6,998 nt of DNA from DATJBC01 sp035515515 (GCA_035515515.1 DATJBC010000036.1:1-6998), one strand, 5' to 3'. Shown: positions 1 to 5,739, counted from the stretch's first letter. Notes: generated by a model from the letters alone, not told the origin. Translations and numbers: made by a program.

Positions 1-393
1 CCCACGTTGCCCGGCAACGCCATGACCGCCGACGAGCTCGCCGAGGCGAGCGGCCTCGACGTGGCCGGGGTCGAGCAGCTCGAGTCCTACGGGCTCGTGT
101 GCGGCCGGGTGGTGGGGGGCGTGCGCTACTTCGAGGAGGACGCCCTCACGGTGGCGAAGCTCGCCGCCGGGTTCGCCCGCTACGGCGTGGAGGCCCGGCA
201 CCTGCGCCTGCACAAGCACGCCGCCGAGCGCGAGGCCGGGTTCATCGAGCAGATCGTCCTGCCCATGCTCAAGCAACGCAATCCCGAGGCCCGACGACGC
301 GCGCTCGAGACGGTGGCCGAGCTGTCCCGCCTCGGCCAGGGCCTGCGCGAGGCCTTGCTGCGCAACACGCTGCGCGACCAACTCGGAGGGTGA
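1..393 (+). CDS. ftsR: FtsR-like MerR-family regulator, C-terminal part (5' end outside window)
   Basis: The frame is open from base 1, so this is the C-terminal 130 residues of a protein that in the family is about 245 residues long. It resembles the C-terminal half of mycobacterial Rv1828/corynebacterial FtsR, a DNA-binding regulator linked to ftsZ expression and growth. The segment has a MerR-like winged-helix unit (from MTADELAEASGLDV to the RYFEEDA wing, followed by a helix containing RYGVEARHLR). A helical tail with a PMLKQRNPEARRRA stretch and a leucine-rich end follows. In Rv1828 this second MerR-like module serves as the effector or dimer part; the DNA-binding N-terminal module would lie left of the window. 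The in-frame TTG at 7 and ATG at 22 are internal codons, not starts. The BFN/DUF151 gene two genes downstream supports the assignment, because the two are neighbours in mycobacteria. The family call is fairly sure; the target gene is inferred from relatives only. Confidence 0.8.
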   Translation, partial: PTLPGNAMTADELAEASGLDVAGVEQLESYGLVCGRVVGGVRYFEEDALTVAKLAAGFARYGVEARHLRLHKHAAEREAGFIEQIVLPMLKQRNPEARRRALETVAELSRLGQGLREALLRNTLRDQLGG

Positions 394-956
394 GCGCGGC
401 CGCGGCCGCTCGAGTCCTGCACCAGCCGGGGCAGATCGCCGACACCGTGGCCCGCCTGGGGCACGAGGTGTCCGCCGCCCACCCCGACGGCGTGCTGCTG
501 GTGGCCGTGCTCAAGGGGAGCATCCTGTTCCTGGCCGACCTGGCCCGCCGGGTGACGGTCCCCTGCGAGGTCGACTTCCTGGGGATCTCGGCCTACACCG
601 AGGGGACGGGTCGGGTCCGCATCGTGAAGGACCTCGACCACGACGTCCACGGCCGCCACGTGGTGCTGGTGGAGGACATCGTGGACACCGGCCTCACCTG
701 CACCTATGTCCTGGGGGAGCTGCGCCGGCGCGGGCCGGCCTCCCTGGAGGTGTGCGCGCTGTTCGACCGGCGGGTGCGGCGCATCGTCCCCGTGGGGGTC
801 CGCTTCAGCGGCTTCGAGGCCACCGACGACCTGCTCCTCGGCTACGGGCTGGACGTGGCCGGCCGCTACCGCAACCTCCCGTTCGTCGCCGTGGGCGATC
901 CCCGGGCGCTGGAATCGGACCCCGACGCGTATGTCGGAGCCCTCTACGGGCGGTAA
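390..956 (+). CDS. Hypoxanthine/guanine phosphoribosyltransferase-like protein with atypical purine pocket
   Basis: This 188-residue protein has the length and motif order of bacterial Hpt, which joins PRPP to hypoxanthine or guanine to give IMP or GMP in cytoplasmic purine salvage. Visible motifs are the VLKGS loop at 40-44, VDF at 61-63, KDLD at 80-83, the PRPP-binding VLVEDIVDTGLT at 92-103 with the acidic pair E95/D96 and catalytic Asp D99, LGYGLD at 150-155 and YRNLPFV at 160-166. Several usually conserved positions differ. Loop II reads SAYT instead of SSYG and is about 3 residues shorter. The LLDK purine-contact Lys is Arg (R127), and the stacking Phe of DxFVVGY is Leu (L148). The GTG start at 390 overlaps the upstream TGA (GTGA). 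GGAGG at 385-389 touches the start codon, which is too close for a normal ribosome site, so translational coupling is likely. It may be an Hpt paralogue with shifted substrate use. The fold call is strong; the substrate is uncertain. Confidence 0.85.
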   Translation: MSAAAAARVLHQPGQIADTVARLGHEVSAAHPDGVLLVAVLKGSILFLADLARRVTVPCEVDFLGISAYTEGTGRVRIVKDLDHDVHGRHVVLVEDIVDTGLTCTYVLGELRRRGPASLEVCALFDRRVRRIVPVGVRFSGFEATDDLLLGYGLDVAGRYRNLPFVAVGDPRALESDPDAYVGALYGR

Positions 957-959
957 GTT
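954..959 (+). promoter_or_regulatory. Putative leaderless -10 box (TAAGTT) for the BFN-domain gene
   Basis: TAAGTT fits the actinobacterial TAnnnT -10 consensus. It is followed by exactly six bases and then the ATG at 966, which places transcription start on the A of the start codon. The first three bases are also the TAA stop codon of the upstream gene. No convincing -35 box is seen 16-18 bases upstream, and there is no Shine-Dalgarno sequence. The assignment rests on position and on the same arrangement at other genes in this window. Confidence 0.5.
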
Positions 960-965
960 GCTGGC

Positions 966-1469
966 ATGGTCGAGGTGCGCCTGAGCGCGGTCCGGGTGGA
1001 CCTGCAGTCGAACACGCCGGTCCTGCTGCTCACCGAGGCCGAGGGGCTCGGCCGGACCCTGCCGATCTTCATCGGGGCGCCCGAAGCGACCGCCATCGCG
1101 TTCGCCATCCAGGGTGTGGCGACGCCGCGGCCCATGACGCACGACCTGCTGCGCGACATGGTCGACGCGCTGGGCGCCAGCCTCGAGCGCGTCGTGATCA
1201 CCGAGCTGCGCTCGGCCACCTACTTCGCCGAGCTGCACCTCAAGCGGGGGACCGAGTCCTTCAACGTGTCGAGCCGGCCGTCGGACGCCGTCGCCCTGGC
1301 GGTGCGCACGGGCAGCCCGCTCTTCGTCTCCGACGAGCTCATGGACGCCGAGGGCATCCTGCTGCCCTCCGAGGACGAGGACGAGGACGGCGATTCGAGC
1401 CCCGACGAGCTCGTGGGCGAGTTCCGCCAGTTCCTGGACACGGTCCGTCCCGAGGACTTCAGCTCCTGA
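966..1469 (+). CDS. Bifunctional nuclease (BFN/DUF151) domain protein
   Basis: This 167-residue protein matches the single-domain BFN/DUF151 family, to which mycobacterial Rv1829 belongs. Plant and some bacterial members have been reported to cleave RNA and DNA, but the role in actinobacteria is unsettled. The core spans about 1-133, with the family blocks PVLLL (18-22), RTLPIFIG..EATAIAF (30-46), RPMTHDLLRDM (55-65) and NVSSRPSDAVALAVR (100-114). A very acidic linker (EDEDEDGD, 136-143) leads to a C-terminal helix ending LDTVRPEDF, an ending also typical of the mycobacterial homologue. The ATG start lies 9 bases after the preceding stop, has no ribosome-binding sequence, and is preceded by a -10-like TAAGTT at leaderless spacing. 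The gene may therefore be transcribed on its own as well as from the upstream operon. The family call is secure; the biochemical activity is inferred from the family. Confidence 0.92.
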   Translation: MVEVRLSAVRVDLQSNTPVLLLTEAEGLGRTLPIFIGAPEATAIAFAIQGVATPRPMTHDLLRDMVDALGASLERVVITELRSATYFAELHLKRGTESFNVSSRPSDAVALAVRTGSPLFVSDELMDAEGILLPSEDEDEDGDSSPDELVGEFRQFLDTVRPEDFSS

Positions 1470-1479
1470 GGGTGGCGGC

Positions 1480-1503
1480 CGCCGCCCCGTGGAGGAGGCG
1501 GCG
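1480..1503 (+). terminator. Possible weak hairpin between BFN gene and lipoprotein gene
   Basis: CGCCGCC (1480-1486) can pair with GGCGGCG (1497-1503) around a 10-base loop, just after the BFN stop. There is no T-run behind it. At this GC content, seven-base helices arise easily, so the terminator call is weak. It could instead only shape the leader of the next gene. Confidence 0.2.
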
Positions 1504-1534
1504 CCCCCGCCCCGTGACGCGAGGAGAGCACCGA

Positions 1535-2194
1535 GTGCGCACACCGTGGATCGCCGGACGTCGGCGTGGCACCGCCGGGCGGGCGGCGCTGCTCGGCGCG
1601 GCGGCGCTGTCCGGGGCGCTCGTCCTGGCGGCGTGCTCGTCGCCGGCGACGTCGCCCACCACCACGGGCGGCTCGTCCACCACCGCCCGCTCCACGAGCA
1701 CCACCGGCGCCACCGGACCCACGACCACGGCCGCCGGCGTGGCGTGCGCCGCCAGCGCCCTGGCGGTGAGCGTGGTGGGCTCCCAGGGCGCGGCGGGCAC
1801 CTTCGAGCTCACCTTCGCCCTGCGCAACACCTCGGGCACGCCGTGCCCGATGAAGGGCTTCCCCGGGGCACAGCTGTTGTCGTCCACCGGGGCGCAGCAG
1901 ACGACGCACGTCGTCCCCGGGACGGGCCACACCTTCACCGACTTCGCGCCGGCGCAGGTGGTGCTGGCCGGCGGGCAGACCGCCTACTTCAACCTGGCCT
2001 ACTCCGACGTGCCCACCGACGGCGAGTCCTCGTGCCCCACCGCCGCCAAGATCGAGATCACGCCCCCCGGCGCCTCCGACCACGCCCTCGTCACCCAGCA
2101 GATGCAGGTGTGCGCCTCGGGGACCCTCACGGTGTCGCCGGTCTTCGCCCAGAACTCGCCCGAGGTCCAGACCACGGCCCCGCCCCCGGGCTGA
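1535..2194 (+). CDS. DUF4232-domain lipoprotein
   Basis: This is a predicted 219-residue exported lipoprotein. The N-terminus has an Arg-rich n-region (RRR at 9-11), a hydrophobic stretch at about 17-33 and a lipobox LVLAAC with the acylated Cys at 34. A Ser/Thr-rich linker (about 35-67, including TTTGGSSTT) should span the cell wall. From C71 onward the sequence matches the actinobacterial DUF4232 family: an initial Cys, GAAGTFELTFALRN (85-98), a second Cys at 104 followed by the GFPG block (108-111), and a later Cys pair at 167 and 193, probably two disulfides. The function of the domain is unknown; it looks like a small beta-sandwich carried outside the membrane. The GTG start is chosen because it precedes a full signal peptide and has GAGGAG eight bases upstream. 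The stop codon directly abuts that of the opposing reductase gene. The end is Pro-rich. The call is confident for family and location, not for role. Confidence 0.87.
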   Translation: MRTPWIAGRRRGTAGRAALLGAAALSGALVLAACSSPATSPTTTGGSSTTARSTSTTGATGPTTTAAGVACAASALAVSVVGSQGAAGTFELTFALRNTSGTPCPMKGFPGAQLLSSTGAQQTTHVVPGTGHTFTDFAPAQVVLAGGQTAYFNLAYSDVPTDGESSCPTAAKIEITPPGASDHALVTQQMQVCASGTLTVSPVFAQNSPEVQTTAPPPG

Positions 2195-3202
2195 TCACGG
2201 CCCGTCGGCCAGGCGCACGAGCATCCGGCCGCGGATGCGGGCCGCCAGGATGTCGGCGAGGGCGCCGGAGAGCCCGTCGAGCGTGACCTCGCCCGCCACC
2301 AGGGTGTCGAGGTGCGCCGGCCGCATGTCGGTGGCGAGGCGCTCCCACACGGCGCGCCGTGCCGGCGTGGGCGTGCGCACCGAGTCCACGCCGAGCAGCG
2401 CCACGCCCCGCGTGATGAAGGCGTACACGGTGGTCTCGAGGGCCGTCCCGCCGGTGAGGCCGCTGGCGGCCACCGCCGCGCCGTAGCGCAGCGCCTGCAG
2501 GACGCGGGCCAGGGTCGCCCCGCCCACGCAGTCCACGGCGCCGGCCCAGTGCTCGGGCCCCAGCACCCGCCCGCCCGCCTCGTCGACGTCGTCGCGGCCG
2601 ATGACCGAGGCCGCCCCCAGGCTGTGCAGCCACGGGTGCTCGGCCTCCTTGCCGCTGCTCGCCACCACCTCGTAGCCCCGGGCGGCCAGCAGGGCGACGG
2701 CGAACGAGCCCACGCCGCCCGACGCCCCGGTGACGAGGACGGGGCCGTCCCCCGGGCGCAGGCCCCGCTGCTCGAGCTGCTCGACCGACAGGGCGGCGGT
2801 GAAGCCGGCGGTGCCGATGGCCATGGCGTCGCGCACCGACAGGCCCGCGGGCACGGGGACCACCCACGCGGCGGGCACCCGCGCGTAGCGGGCGAAGCCC
2901 CCGTGGCGCGACACGCCGATCTCCTGGCCGTGCGCCAGGACCTCGGCGCCCACCGCGAAGGCGGCGTCCTCGCTGGCCACCACGGTGCCCGCCAGGTCCA
3001 CGCCGGGGACGAGGGGGGAGGTGCGCGACACCCGGTTGCCGGGCACGCTCACCATGGCGTCCTTGTAGTTGACCGAGGACCACCCCACCTCGACGAGCAC
3101 CTCCCCGGGGGGCAGGTCGTCGGGGCGCAACGTCTCGACGGCCGCGGTGACGTCGTCGCCGTGGCGGCGCACCACGTAGGCCGAGAAGGTGGCGGGGGTC
3201 AT
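2195..3202 (-). CDS. acuI: Acrylyl-CoA reductase (NADPH), AcuI/YhdH-type medium-chain reductase
   Basis: This 335-residue protein matches the AcuI/YhdH subfamily of zinc-free medium-chain dehydrogenases/reductases almost throughout. Family members reduce acryloyl-CoA to propionyl-CoA with NADPH, detoxifying acrylate in the 3-hydroxypropionate/DMSP route. Landmarks are WSSVNYKDA (41-49), PLVPGVDLAGTV (63-74), GTAGFTAAL (130-138), the nucleotide-binding VTGASGGVGS (157-166), the SSGKE segment (182-186) where the family binds the NADPH phosphate, WAGAVDCVGG, and LLGVDSV near the end, with the closing GRMLVRL. No zinc-binding Cys cluster is visible, as expected. The ATG is placed by homology (E. 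coli YhdH begins at the same point) and is preceded by a leaderless-type -10 box. It is convergent with the lipoprotein gene with zero intergenic bases and divergent from the GT87 gene. No propionate or DMSP genes are in view, so the physiological substrate is inferred from the family. Confidence 0.92.
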   Translation of the reverse strand: MTPATFSAYVVRRHGDDVTAAVETLRPDDLPPGEVLVEVGWSSVNYKDAMVSVPGNRVSRTSPLVPGVDLAGTVVASEDAAFAVGAEVLAHGQEIGVSRHGGFARYARVPAAWVVPVPAGLSVRDAMAIGTAGFTAALSVEQLEQRGLRPGDGPVLVTGASGGVGSFAVALLAARGYEVVASSGKEAEHPWLHSLGAASVIGRDDVDEAGGRVLGPEHWAGAVDCVGGATLARVLQALRYGAAVAASGLTGGTALETTVYAFITRGVALLGVDSVRTPTPARRAVWERLATDMRPAHLDTLVAGEVTLDGLSGALADILAARIRGRMLVRLADGP

Positions 3203-3208
3203 CGTGGC

Positions 3209-3214
3209 AGCCTA
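3209..3214 (-). promoter_or_regulatory. Putative leaderless -10 box (TAGGCT) for acuI
   Basis: Read on the - strand, TAGGCT is followed by six bases (GCCACG) and then the acuI ATG. A TAnnnT hexamer at this spacing puts the transcript start on the start codon. No Shine-Dalgarno sequence is present and the -35 region is not TTGAC-like. Instead, one arm of a 14-base inverted repeat covers about -25 to -38. Confidence 0.55.
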
Positions 3215-3226
3215 CGGCGGGGGCGC

Positions 3227-3274
3227 CCGCCGTCCGGGCCCGCACGGCGCCCTCGGGGCCGGCCCGGACGGCGG
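3227..3274. repeat. Perfect 14-base inverted repeat in divergent acuI/GT87 intergenic region
   Basis: CCGCCGTCCGGGCC (3227-3240) is the exact reverse complement of GGCCCGGACGGCGG (3261-3274), separated by 20 bases. It lies between two divergent start codons in a 118-base gap. The left arm covers roughly -25 to -38 of acuI if transcription starts on its ATG; the right arm ends 33 bases before the proposed GT87 -10 box. It could be a pair of operator half-sites about 34 bases (three helical turns) apart serving both genes, or a hairpin. Nothing in the sequence identifies the binding protein. Confidence 0.6.
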
Positions 3275-3307
3275 CCCGCGTCGCCCTGGCGGCGGGGGCC
3301 GGGGGCC

Positions 3308-3313
3308 TACCAT
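3308..3313 (+). promoter_or_regulatory. Putative leaderless -10 box (TACCAT) for the GT87 gene
   Basis: TACCAT fits TAnnnT and lies seven bases before the ATG at 3321. An upstream in-frame ATG at 3312 falls inside this box, so if the box is real translation begins at 3321. Spacing is one base longer than in the other three cases here, and no clear -35 is seen. Confidence 0.4.
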
Positions 3314-3320
3314 GGGGCCC

Positions 3321-4748
3321 ATGCGCAGGGGCCCAGTGCGGCGTGCCACCGCCGTCATGGCCGCGTGGGGGCCCGAGGAGCGCGACGCCGTGCTGTACTC
3401 GGCGTCGGCCCTGTTCGCCATCGGCACGGCCCAGTGGGCCTCGATCCCCCTCTACCAGCAGTGGGGGCGTCTGGCCGTGGGCCCCTACGCCGCCGGGGCG
3501 GTGGCCTCGGCGCTGACCGCCCGCCACGCGGCGCGCCGGGCGGGGCGCGCCGCTGTGGCCGCCCAGGCCGAGGGCCGTCCCGTCCCCGTGGCCGGGGACG
3601 CCGACGGCGGGCCGGGGCCGCGCTGGCACTGGACCACCCCGCGGGCGCTGATCCTGCTCGTGGTGCTGCTCGGGGCCACCCTCGTCCCCCTCTCGCTCGA
3701 GGTCCTGTGGCGCGCCGACGGCGGCGGGGCCACCAACGTCCAGCCCGAGGTGCCGGTGGTGGAGCGCTCGGGCACGGCCTTCGTGCACGGCAAGGACCCC
3801 TACCAGGACATCTCGGCCCACGCCCGGGTGGTCCTCCCCGCCGGCCAGCCCGCCTACGAGGCCTACAACCCCTACCTCCCGCTCATGGCGCTCTTCGGCG
3901 GGCCCCGCAGCACCCACGCGCCGGCCCGGCTGACCGACGCCCGGGTGGTCTTCGAGGTGTTCACGATCGTGGTGGTGGTGGTGGCCATGGCGCTGTGCCG
4001 CGGCCCCACCGGGCCCCGGGTGCTGGCCCTGCAGAGCATGACCGTGCTGCCCACGGCCGCCCTGCCCCTGGCCACGGGGGGTGACGACGTGCCCGTGGCC
4101 GCGCTCTTGCTGCTCGGGCTGGTGCTGCTCCAGCGCCGACGGCCGTTGTGGGCCGGTGCGGTGCTGGGCGTGGCGGCCTCCATGAAGATCACGGCCTGGC
4201 CCCTGGCGGCGCTGGCCTTCCTGGTGGCCCGGGACCGCGACGGGCAGCGGGGGCGTCGCCCCTCGCTCATGGTGCTGGTCGGCCTGTTGGGCGTGATGAT
4301 CCCGGCGGTGCTGCCCACGGCGGCCGAGAACATCCCGGCCTTCGTCGACAACGTCGTGCGCTTCCCCCTGGGGCTGGCCGGCGTGCACTCCCCGGCGGGC
4401 AGCGCCCTGCTGGGGCACACGCTGGTGTCGGCGTTCCCCGCCATCCGCCACGTCTTCCCCGTGGCGGTGGCCGGCGCCGGGGGGGCGGTGCTGTGCTGGG
4501 TCCTGGCCCGGCGGCGGCCCACCACCCCGGCGGGGTTGTCGAGCCTGATCGGGTGGGTCATGGCCGTGGCCATCCTGCTCGCCCCGGCGACGCGGGTCGG
4601 CTACCTGCTCTACCCCATCGACCTCTTCGTGTGGGCCTGGCTGCTGCGGGGCGAGGAGTCGGTCGAGGAGCGCCCGACGGCGCTGGTGGGCGCGGGCGTG
4701 GGGGGAGGCGGCGCCCCCCGGGACGAGGACGGCTCAGTCCTGGTCTGA
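3321..4748 (+). CDS. GT87/DUF2029-type polytopic membrane glycosyltransferase
   Basis: This 475-residue multi-spanning membrane protein resembles actinobacterial glycosyltransferase family 87 (GT-C fold). Such enzymes use polyprenyl-phosphate sugars, commonly mannose, on the outer face of the membrane to build cell-envelope glycans. The N-terminus is Arg-rich, with a hydrophobic stretch at about 24-45 and a charged cytoplasmic-looking region at about 66-105. A clear membrane span follows at about 109-129. Next comes the large outer loop with VQPEVPVVERSG (140-151), GKDPY (157-161) and YNPYLPLMALFG, the part that typically holds the catalytic acidic residue and acceptor site. Further hydrophobic spans follow, including VFEVFTIVVVVVAMAL and GVAASMKITAWPLAALAFL, a GT87 hallmark with a conserved Lys. 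The tail is acidic and Gly-rich. Starts at 3312 or 3357 are possible; 3321 is preferred because a -10 box lies just before it. It overlaps the opposing gene by 15 bases. The sugar and acceptor cannot be read from the sequence. Confidence 0.82.
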   Translation: MRRGPVRRATAVMAAWGPEERDAVLYSASALFAIGTAQWASIPLYQQWGRLAVGPYAAGAVASALTARHAARRAGRAAVAAQAEGRPVPVAGDADGGPGPRWHWTTPRALILLVVLLGATLVPLSLEVLWRADGGGATNVQPEVPVVERSGTAFVHGKDPYQDISAHARVVLPAGQPAYEAYNPYLPLMALFGGPRSTHAPARLTDARVVFEVFTIVVVVVAMALCRGPTGPRVLALQSMTVLPTAALPLATGGDDVPVAALLLLGLVLLQRRRPLWAGAVLGVAASMKITAWPLAALAFLVARDRDGQRGRRPSLMVLVGLLGVMIPAVLPTAAENIPAFVDNVVRFPLGLAGVHSPAGSALLGHTLVSAFPAIRHVFPVAVAGAGGAVLCWVLARRRPTTPAGLSSLIGWVMAVAILLAPATRVGYLLYPIDLFVWAWLLRGEESVEERPTALVGAGVGGGGAPRDEDGSVLV

Positions 4749-5468
4749 GCGGGCGAACAGGCGCAGCGTGAAGGCGGTGGTGCCCGTGCGCGCCGCGGGC
4801 GTGGGGAAGACGGTGGGCGCCACGGTGACGCCGAGCTCCCATTCGAGGCCGTCGCTGGCGGGGCGCTCCACGAGGACCTGGTATCCCGTGGCCGTCGAGG
4901 ACGGCCCCTGGCTGAGGCGCCGCCACTGCTCCGCCGGCAGCTGGGCCCGGAAGAAGGCGATCACGTCGGCCTGCGAGGCGGGGACCTCGAAGCGCACGGA
5001 CCGGTCGTAGAGCTCGACGCCGCGGTCGACGGCGGACCCCGCCACCGGCGCCGCTCGGGCCGGGACGGCCAGGGCGTCGAGCAGGTCGTCGGGCGGCTGG
5101 CCGTCCGACACGATGGCCTTCAGCAGGGGGCGGGCCGGCACGGCGCGCAGCACGGCCCCCTTGGCGGTGGCGATCGAGCGCGGGCTGGGAGCCGGCTTGC
5201 CCTGGTTGCCGCTCACCGCCTCGAGGACGATGCCCCCGACGAAGAGGGCGGCGATGACGCCCACCACGACGAGGGCGGGCCGGGTGCTCGGCCCGGGGAG
5301 GGGGCGGCCCGGGGGGACGCCCCCGGGGCCGCCGGGGGGCTCGCCGTGGCCGTTGGCGCGCGCCGGGGCCTGGGCCACGGGGCTCGCCAGGGGGGGGTCG
5401 AAGGCGCCGGGGGGGTCGTCGGGGCTCGGCATCGGAACGGCCTCGCCGGGGGCGGCGGGCGTGGTCAT
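4734..5468 (-). CDS. Single-pass membrane protein of unknown function with extracytoplasmic domain
   Basis: I do not recognise a named family for this 244-residue protein. Residues 1-64 are Pro/Gly/Ala-rich and presumably cytoplasmic and disordered. Residues 65-82 (ALVVVGVIAALFVGGIVL) form one membrane span. Residues 83-244 should be outside the membrane. That part includes a low-complexity stretch to about 150 and then a compact domain with RFEVPASQADVIAFFRAQLP (159-178), EQW (180-182), a YQVLVER strand (196-202) and WELGVTV (210-216). The pattern of a Val-Pro-Ala strand, a helix ending in a Leu-Pro-x-x-x-Trp turn, and then beta strands recurs in small actinobacterial envelope proteins. Start ambiguity: the ATG at 5468 overlaps a TAGGAT hexamer and has no usable ribosome site, whereas the in-frame ATG at 5432 has GAGG eight bases upstream and would remove 12 residues. 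The gene follows thiD on the same strand after a 271-base gap and overlaps the GT87 gene tail to tail. Confidence 0.75.
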   Translation of the reverse strand: MTTPAAPGEAVPMPSPDDPPGAFDPPLASPVAQAPARANGHGEPPGGPGGVPPGRPLPGPSTRPALVVVGVIAALFVGGIVLEAVSGNQGKPAPSPRSIATAKGAVLRAVPARPLLKAIVSDGQPPDDLLDALAVPARAAPVAGSAVDRGVELYDRSVRFEVPASQADVIAFFRAQLPAEQWRRLSQGPSSTATGYQVLVERPASDGLEWELGVTVAPTVFPTPAARTGTTAFTLRLFARSDQD

Positions 5469-5553
5469 CCTACAAGCGCGGCGCCCGGGCCCCCTGGCGG
5501 CGCGGCGGTGGGCACGGCGGCCCCACAGAGTGAAGGCGCGCCGACGAAACGCG

Positions 5554-5582
5554 TTGACGGCCCGCGGGACCGGTCGTAGGGT
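5554..5582 (+). promoter_or_regulatory. Sigma70-like promoter TTGACG-17-TAGGGT pointing rightward
   Basis: TTGACG at 5554-5559 and TAGGGT at 5577-5582 are separated by exactly 17 bases, the best -35/-10 pair in the window. The start point would be near 5589. Downstream on the + strand there is no gene, only a structured stretch and then the 3' end of thiD in the opposite orientation. The promoter therefore suggests a small RNA or antisense transcript rather than an mRNA. Confidence 0.55.
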
Positions 5583-5588
5583 GGCGCC

Positions 5589-5736
5589 CGCACCGGGGCC
5601 CCGAGGGGCCCCGCGGGGGGAGCGCCGAGCTTGGCGGAACGACGGCGCCGTGCGCGGGGGGCGAGTGCCCACTCCGGGTGGGCCGAACGGGAGCGGGCCG
5701 GCGAGCGTGGCGCTCGCCGGCCCCGGCTCCCTCGGG
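5589..5736 (+). ncRNA. Candidate structured non-coding RNA (no known family recognised)
   Basis: The stretch follows a strong-looking + strand promoter and has no credible coding frame. Several helices can be drawn. CCCGAGGGG (5600-5608) pairs with TCCCTCGGG (5728-5736) and would close the whole element. GCGCCG (5622-5627) pairs with CGGCGC (5643-5648). GCCCAC (5667-5672) pairs with GTGGGC (5678-5683) over a TCCGG loop. A 13-base hairpin at 5695-5723 lies near the 3' end. The ends given here are guesses from the promoter and the closing helix. I see no signature of SRP RNA, RNase P RNA, tmRNA, a TPP riboswitch or 6C RNA. At this GC content some helices are expected by chance, so the call is tentative. 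Confidence 0.3.
5695..5723. terminator. 13-bp hairpin downstream of thiD, likely intrinsic terminator
   Basis: GGGCCGGCGAGCG... pairs perfectly over 13 bases (5695-5707 with 5711-5723) around the loop TGG. It begins 16 bases past the thiD stop on the - strand, which is typical terminator placement, and it could equally end a rightward transcript from the promoter at 5554-5582. Neither side has a T-run, but U-less hairpin terminators are common proposals in GC-rich actinobacteria. Its symmetry means direction cannot be settled from sequence. Confidence 0.55.
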
Positions 5737-5739
5737 ACC

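Noticed and set aside
1637..1735. Repeated Thr/Ser codons (ACC/TCC/ACG) resembling a short tandem repeat
   Set aside because: They encode the normal Ser/Thr-rich wall-spanning linker of the lipoprotein and show no regular repeat unit.
2127..4451. A 774-codon open frame on the - strand spanning acuI and the GT87 region
   Set aside because: It is a GC-rich shadow frame: Arg/Gly/His-rich low complexity, no family resemblance, and it overlaps two clearly recognisable genes.
5303..5333. Long near-perfect hairpin (5303-5316 with 5320-5333)
   Set aside because: It lies inside the Pro/Gly-rich coding part of the unknown membrane protein; runs of GGG and CCC codons explain the complementarity.
5615..5661. 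Two CCCCCC runs on the - strand (5615-5620 and 5656-5661), recalling the actinobacterial 6C RNA
   Set aside because: 6C RNA needs each C-run in a hairpin loop; the flanks here do not pair to form such stems.
5589..5736. SRP RNA, RNase P RNA, tmRNA or TPP riboswitch in the thiD-downstream gap
   Set aside because: None of the conserved core motifs of these RNAs was found on either strand, and a TPP riboswitch would be expected upstream rather than downstream of thi genes.
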